Below, piece after piece: positions 59,528 to 64,000 of a DNA stretch of 64,000 nt (within the stretch, counting starts at the first letter, position 1; every line of letters begins with the position of its first letter). Source of the stretch: RYN-133 sp963785425 (lineage in GTDB: Bacteria; Actinomycetota; Actinomycetes; Mycobacteriales; Jatrophihabitantaceae); assembly GCA_963785425.1 (NCBI GenBank), contig CAWAVG010000004.1:372001-436000 (forward strand). The letters run 5' to 3'. Position numbers and translations under genes: made by a program. Below the pieces are notes generated by a model that saw only the letters and a list, made by a program, of their open reading frames with translations, searched no databases and was not told the origin of the DNA.

Positions 59528-59827
59528 GTGATCACCTGCTGCATCCAGTACACCCTCGACCCGCACCAGGCCGCGGCGTTCGCCGACTACGCCAGGCGGT
59601 GGCCGCCGATCATCGAGCGGTGCGGCGGAGACCTCGTCGGGTACTGGCTGCCGAAGGAGGGCGCGAACAACTTCGCGATCGCGATGATCGAGTTCGGTTC
59701 GCTCGCCGACTACGAGGTCTATCGCCGCAGACTGGCCGAGGACGGCGAAGCGCAGCGCAATGTCACGGACGTGCGGCAGGCGCGCGCGATCCTGGTCGAG
59801 AACCGGTCGTTCCTGCAACGCGCCTGA
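59528..59827 (+). CDS. NIPSNAP family protein
   Basis: A 99-residue protein with the dimeric alpha/beta-barrel NIPSNAP core: ITCCIQYTLDPHQAAAFADY, then GGDLVGYWLPKEGANNFAIA and SLADYEVYRRRLAEDGEAQR. In bacteria the fold often occurs in small enzymes or heme-type ligand binders; the role here is unknown. The GTG at 59528 with GAGGGAG upstream was chosen over the ATG at 59495. It is divergent from helR across a 24-bp palindrome and convergent with glpD. Confidence 0.82.
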   Translation: MITCCIQYTLDPHQAAAFADYARRWPPIIERCGGDLVGYWLPKEGANNFAIAMIEFGSLADYEVYRRRLAEDGEAQRNVTDVRQARAILVENRSFLQRA

Positions 59828-59858
59828 TGTCGGCGCGGCGCTGCGCGACGATGCGGGC

Positions 59859-61385
59859 TCATCCGCGCAGGGCAGCAGTGGCGGCCGGGCGCGCCTGCCC
59901 CGCGGCGCGCGCGTCGAGCCCGACCCGGGTACGGCGTTCGAGCAGATCGGACTCGTCGAGTGCCAGTTCGTGGGTTACCGCGAAGCGGAACTCGGCGGCG
60001 GTGGTGTCGACATCGTCGGCGACGGGTTCGAGGACGGCGGCGTCACCCTCTGCCGCTGCAACGACCTCGCCCGCCTCGGAGCCGTAGCGCCGAACGAGAT
60101 GGGTGGGTACGCCCTTCGGTGCTGCGCCCGCGCCGACGAGCGGGGTCGTCGCCGTGACGCAGCGGGTCGCAGCGACGCCGCCGGCGGCGAGCGCCGTGTC
60201 GAGCGCGTCCTCGGCCATCCGCCGGTAGGTCGTGAGCTTGCCGCCGACGACCGTGACGAGCCCGTCCGGCGCTGTGAGCACCGCATGCTTGCGCGAGATG
60301 TCGGCGGTCGTGGCGTCGCCGGTGTCGAGCAGTGGCCGCAGCCCTGAGTACGTGCCGAGCAGGTCGGCGCGGGTGAGCGGCTCACGCAGGGCCGTGTTGA
60401 TCGTGTCGAGCAGGAAGTCGATCTCGCGCTCGGACGGCGTCGGCACGTCCGGGATCTCGCCCGGGGCGTCTTCGTCGGTCAGGCCGACGTACACCCGCCG
60501 GTCGGGCGCGGGTAGAGCGAACACGAAGCGGTTGATCGTGCCGGCCACCGGCACGGTGAGGCCGGCGGTCAGACCGCCGAACCGTTCCTGGCCGACGACC
60601 AAGTGGGTGCCGCGGCTGGGCCGCAGCGTGATGCCGGGGGCGACGGAACCGGCCCAGACACCGGCGGCGTTGACCACGATGCGTGCGGGGAGGTCGAACG
60701 TCGTTCCCGTCAGCGTGTCGCGCAGTACGGCGCCGCTTCCCGTGACCTGCTCGGCCGCGCACCGGGTGAGCACTCTCGCGCCGTGTGCCGCCGCGGTCCG
60801 GGCGATGGCGACGACCAGCCGAGCGTCGTCGGCGAGCTGCCCGTCGTAGGCGAGCAGACCGCCGCGCAGCCCGTCGGAGCGCACGGTCGGGGCGTGGTCG
60901 ACGACCGAGCGGGGCCGGATGGTGCGCGACCGGGGCAACACCGATCCCGGGGTGCGGGCCGCGAGGCGCAGCGCATCGCCTGCGGCGAACCCGGCACGCA
61001 CGAGGGCGGCGTTCGCGTGCGAGATCTCGGGGAGCAGCGGGACGACCTGAGGCAGGGCGCGGACGAGATGCGGCGCGGTGCGCGTCATCAGGATGCCCCG
61101 TTCGACCGCGCTTTCGTGAGCAATGCCGACCGCGCCGGACGCCAGGTAGCGCAACCCACCGTGCACGAGCTTCGAGCTCCATCGGCTCGTACCGAAGGCG
61201 AGGTCGTGCTTCTCGACGAGGACGACCGAGAGGCCGCGCGTGGCAGCGTCCAGGGCCACGCCGGTGCCGGTGACGCCGCCACCGATGACGAGCACGTCGA
61301 CCGGCGCATTGCGCGTGGCGAGCTCGGCGACCTCGGCGAGTTCGCGCTCGCGCCGGGCGGCGTTGAGCGCGCTGCCGGGTGTCAT
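59859..61385 (-). CDS. glpD: FAD-dependent glycerol-3-phosphate dehydrogenase
   Basis: Oxidises glycerol-3-phosphate to DHAP at the membrane and reduces quinone. The 508 residues have the FAD motif VLVIGGGVTGTGVALDAATR near residue 32, SSKLVHGGLRYL near 75 (the GlpD signature), and the C-terminal DAO_C-like domain. The ATG at 61385 overlaps the TGA of the TetR gene as ATGA, so repressor and enzyme are coupled. The trio glpD-tetR and divergent flavoprotein plus diacylglycerol kinase matches the mycobacterial Rv2249c-Rv2252 order. Confidence 0.93.
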   Translation of the reverse strand: MTPGSALNAARRERELAEVAELATRNAPVDVLVIGGGVTGTGVALDAATRGLSVVLVEKHDLAFGTSRWSSKLVHGGLRYLASGAVGIAHESAVERGILMTRTAPHLVRALPQVVPLLPEISHANAALVRAGFAAGDALRLAARTPGSVLPRSRTIRPRSVVDHAPTVRSDGLRGGLLAYDGQLADDARLVVAIARTAAAHGARVLTRCAAEQVTGSGAVLRDTLTGTTFDLPARIVVNAAGVWAGSVAPGITLRPSRGTHLVVGQERFGGLTAGLTVPVAGTINRFVFALPAPDRRVYVGLTDEDAPGEIPDVPTPSEREIDFLLDTINTALREPLTRADLLGTYSGLRPLLDTGDATTADISRKHAVLTAPDGLVTVVGGKLTTYRRMAEDALDTALAAGGVAATRCVTATTPLVGAGAAPKGVPTHLVRRYGSEAGEVVAAAEGDAAVLEPVADDVDTTAAEFRFAVTHELALDESDLLERRTRVGLDARAAGQARPAATAALRG

Positions 61386-61978
61386 GACGGCGTCTCCTGC
61401 GGTGCCAGGTACCTGTCGAGCATGGCGCGCAGTTCGCGATCGAGGCGTTGGATGCTCACCTCGCCGTCGGCCAGGACGGGAGCGGTGAGCGCGAACGACC
61501 AGGCAGCGAGCCACAGTGCGCGCGCCTGTGCGGTGCGGTCCCCCCGCCGGATCGACCCGTCGTTGTGGCGCAGGGCTGTGGCGAGCAGGGCGAGCTGCGC
61601 GTCGGTACTCGCGCCGCGGCGCTGCACGAGATACGGCAACAGGAATTCGGGGTCGACCTCGATGATCTTTCGGGTGAGCGGGTGCTCGCGCACCGCGCGG
61701 ACGGTGGCGACGATGCCCGAGACGACCGTCGTGCGCGCGTCCTTGCCCGCCCGTGCAAACGCGCGCTCGCTGATGGCGGCGAGCTCGCGCGTCGTCAGGG
61801 CGGCGACGACCGCATCGACGTTCGGGAACCTCCGGTACAGCGTCGCCCGTGACACGTCGGCGGCGCGGGCGAGCTCGGCCATGTTGATGCGACGCATCCC
61901 GACAGCAAGCACGAGCTCGTACGCAGCGTCCAGAATGCGCTGTTCCGGGATCGCTGTGTTGCGATACTGCGACACCAT
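61382..61978 (-). CDS. TetR-family regulator of the glycerol-lipid locus
   Basis: A 198-residue TetR protein. Helix-turn-helix at residues 10-55 (RILDAAYELVLAVGMRRINM, then ARAADVSRATLYRRFPNVDA); the C-terminal ligand domain is divergent. It starts at ATG 61978, only 16 bases from the divergent flavoprotein start, with an inverted repeat between, so it should repress both directions. Its stop overlaps glpD as ATGA. The ligand may be a lipid or acyl-CoA, by inference from neighbours. Confidence 0.9.
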   Translation of the reverse strand: MVSQYRNTAIPEQRILDAAYELVLAVGMRRINMAELARAADVSRATLYRRFPNVDAVVAALTTRELAAISERAFARAGKDARTTVVSGIVATVRAVREHPLTRKIIEVDPEFLLPYLVQRRGASTDAQLALLATALRHNDGSIRRGDRTAQARALWLAAWSFALTAPVLADGEVSIQRLDRELRAMLDRYLAPQETPS

Positions 61979-61994
61979 GTGTCAAAGTGTATCA
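61970..61994. promoter_or_regulatory. TetR operator between tetR and flavoprotein genes
   Basis: CGACAC-CAT-GTGTCA (61970-61984) is a palindrome with one mismatch. A further half-site TGTATCA lies at 61988-61994. It covers the tetR start codon and the first bases upstream of the flavoprotein, leaving no room for separate leaders, so both genes are probably leaderless. Confidence 0.6.
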
Positions 61995-63588
61995 GTGACC
62001 GAGTCGCAGTTGCCCGTCGTCGAGATGCGTCCCTACCGGTGGGGGGTGGACGACGTCGAGCTGCCCGAGACAGCAGGCGCGGCGCTCACCGCGCTCGGCG
62101 TGAAGCCGGTCGGGCCGGCGGTCGACCCCGGTTCGGCAACGCTGCCCGACAACACCCTTCCCGCAGAGGTCGCCGCCGCGCTGGCCGAGGTGATCGGTTC
62201 CGAACACGTGCGCTCCGATGCGCACGTGCGGGTGCTGCACACCCGGGGCTGGTCGACGCCCGATCTGCTGAAGCTACGCAGCGGCGACGCCTCCGACGCC
62301 CCCGACGCCGTCGTGTTCCCCGGCTCGCACGACGAGGTCGTCGCCGTGCTGGAGGTGTGTGCGCGGCACCGCATTGCGGTCGTCCCCTTCGCCGGCGGCA
62401 CGTCGGTGGTCGGCGGTCTGACACCGGCGCGGGCCGGCTTCGCCGCGGTGATCGCCCTCGATGTGCGCCGCCTGGACGCCGTCACCGACCTCGACGAGAT
62501 CTCGCGGACGGTCACGCTCGGCGCCGGGCTGCGGGGCACCCGGGCCGAGACGCTGTTGAACGAGGCCGGCCACACCCTCGGCCACTTCCCGCAGTCGTAC
62601 GAGGGCGCCGGGATCGGCGGTTACGCCGCGGCCCGTTCGGCGGGGCAGTCGTCGGCCGGTTACGGCCGCTTCGACGAGATGGTCGTCGGCGTCGTGCTCG
62701 CCACACCACGCGGAACGATCCGGCTGGGCACCGCGCCGCGCTCGGCCGCGGGGCCGGATCTGCGCCAGCTCGTGCTCGGGTCGGAAGGCACGCTCGGCGT
62801 CATCACGTCCGTCACGGTGCGCATCCGTCCTCGCCCGCAGGTGCGCGAGTTCGAGGGGTGGCGCTTCGACAGCTTCGCCGACGGTGCGGCCGCGCTGCGA
62901 CGACTCGCGCAGGACGGTCCGTTGCCGACCGTGCTGCGGCTGTCGGACGAGGCCGAGACCGCGATCAACCTCGCCGACCCGAACGTGCTCGGCGGCGGGC
63001 CTGGTGGCTGCCTCGCGGTGACGGGCTTCGAGGGCACGGGCCGACGATGTCGCGAACCGGCGCGCAGGGGTCTTCGCCGTGCTCAGTGCCGCGGGCGGCA
63101 CGCCGCTCGGCACCGAACCGGGTGAGGCGTGGCGCGCGGGGCGCTACCGCGCGCCGTACCTGCGCGATCCGCTGCTCGACGCCGGGGCGTTCGTCGAGAC
63201 CCTGGAGACCGCGACGTTCTGGTCGCGACTGACCGACCTACGCGCGGTTGTCACCGCCGCGATCACCGACGCGCTCTCGGCCCAGGGCACACCGCCGGTC
63301 CTCCTGTGCCACATCTCGCACGTGTACGAGACCGGCGCGTCGCTCTACTTCACGGTGCTGTGCGCCCGGACCGACGATCCGCTGGCCCAGTGGCAGCAGG
63401 CGAAGGACGCGGCGAACACCGCGATCCGCGCGGCCGGCGCGACCATCACCCACCACCACGGTGTCGGTACCGATCACCGCGCGACCTTCCAGGACGAGAT
63501 CGGCCCGCTCGCGCTCGACATGCTGCGCGCGGTGAAGGCGTCGGTCGATCCGGTGGGCGTCATGAACCCCGGTGTGCTGGTCGGCTGA
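61995..63588 (+). CDS. FAD-linked oxidase (alkyl-DHAP-synthase-like), frameshifted
   Basis: A flavoprotein of the PCMH/FAD-oxidase C family, resembling alkyldihydroxyacetonephosphate synthase. It begins at GTG 61995 (VTESQLPVVEMRPYRWGVDD). FAD-binding segments: VVPFAGGTSVVGGLTP and VLGSEGTLGVITSVTVRIRP. Near 63038-63041 the frame breaks after GFEGTG; deleting one G of GGG restores GFEGTADDVANRRAGVFAVL and the C-terminal domain to 63588 (CHISHVYETGASLYFTVLCA, THHHGVGTDH). Repaired length is about 530 residues. Next to glpD, which makes or uses DHAP, it fits an ether-lipid or related pathway. One extra base is either a sequencing error or a mutation. Confidence 0.82.
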
Positions 63589-63589
63589 C

Positions 63590-64000
63590 GTGCGCGCCTT
63601 CACCGCTCTGGTCAACCCCATCTCGGGCGGCGGAAGGGCAGCCGAGAAGTGGGGACCGCTGGCCGCGCGCATCAGCCAGGCGGGCGCCGACGTGCGCGTC
63701 GAGCTCACCCGCAGCCGTGAGCACGGCATCGAGGCTGCGCACGCCGCCGCGTCCGAAGGACGGGTGGTCGTGGCGGTGGGCGGCGACGGGCTGGTGCGCG
63801 ATGTCGCCGAGGGGGTGGTCGCGGCGGGCGGCGTCATGGCTGTCGTCCCCGCCGGCCGGGGCAACGACCTGGCCCGATCCCTTCGTTTCCCCACCGACGT
63901 CGCCGCGCTCGCCGACCTGCTGCTGACCGGCGCGGTTGCCCCGTGCGACGTGATCGACGTCGGCGACACCGTCGTCGTCGGCAACGTGTACTGCGGTATC
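63590..64000 (+). CDS. Diacylglycerol kinase family protein, cut by window edge
   Basis: Starts at GTG 63590, directly after the flavoprotein stop, and runs off the window after 137 codons. The N-terminus is VRAFTALVNPISGGGRAAEK and the nucleotide-binding motif VVVAVGGDGLVRDVAEGVVA, then VVPAGRGNDLARSL, which are the DAGK catalytic-domain hallmarks (NP-SGG, GGDG, GTGND-like GRGND). The mycobacterial gene at this place, Rv2252, is a diacylglycerol kinase tied to phosphatidylinositol mannoside synthesis. It is probably in one operon with the flavoprotein. Confidence 0.92.
   Translation, partial: MRAFTALVNPISGGGRAAEKWGPLAARISQAGADVRVELTRSREHGIEAAHAAASEGRVVVAVGGDGLVRDVAEGVVAAGGVMAVVPAGRGNDLARSLRFPTDVAALADLLLTGAVAPCDVIDVGDTVVVGNVYCGI

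Overview
The window is strongly GC-rich, carries many GTG/TTG starts and the actinobacterial HspR heat-shock arrangement, and contains a mycobacterial-type gene order (ponA, GT87 membrane protein, rpsF, ssb, rpsR, rplI, dnaB; glpD, tetR, flavoprotein, diacylglycerol kinase). It is a chromosomal segment of a high-GC Actinomycetota bacterium outside Mycobacterium; a FliA/WhiG-type sigma factor with a FlgN-like protein hints at a flagellated relative. I cannot fix the genus. I see no tRNA, rRNA, CRISPR array, insertion sequence or prophage.

Region by region: 1-7.6 kb holds purine biosynthesis (purB cut by the window edge, purD, purA) interleaved with two tandem secreted beta-propellers. 7.6-10.2 kb is a TetR/MFS export pair with its operator. 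10.3-15.3 kb has fructose-bisphosphate aldolase, FlgN-like and FliA-like genes, an epimerase, a DedA protein and a tiny membrane protein. 15.3-26 kb is housekeeping: RNase J, methionine aminopeptidase, an AAA ATPase, a TrmH methylase, pyrE and several small membrane proteins. 23.8-30.8 kb is the heat-shock block dnaK-grpE-dnaJ-hspR-clpB, read leftward. 30.9-39.4 kb is the accessory part: a TolB-like pair, a DUF4012 cluster, a LAxTG surface protein and a polyprenyl sugar transferase, probably for the cell envelope or exopolysaccharide. 39.7-44.1 kb is an IclR-led osmoprotectant ABC operon with overlapping genes. 44.8-47.1 kb is an EtfD-like Fe-S reductase. 47.2-55.8 kb is peptidoglycan synthesis, ribosomal proteins and replicative helicase. 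55.7-64 kb has an MFS protein, a HelR-type helicase, a NIPSNAP protein and the glycerol-lipid locus, cut by the right edge.

Two themes run through the window. First, several conserved genes are broken by one extra G or C (DUF4190 gene, dnaK, LAxTG protein, flavoprotein, perhaps the helR start), and the 32.2-37.2 kb stretch is far worse. Such lesions look at least partly like consensus errors, so the apparent DnaK-GrpE fusion and the pseudogenes need that caution. Second, several intergenic gaps hold strong hairpins built from inverted or tandem copies of a short word. Some copies contain an ATG that falsely lengthens the downstream gene (trmH, clpB), and correct starts are proposed here.
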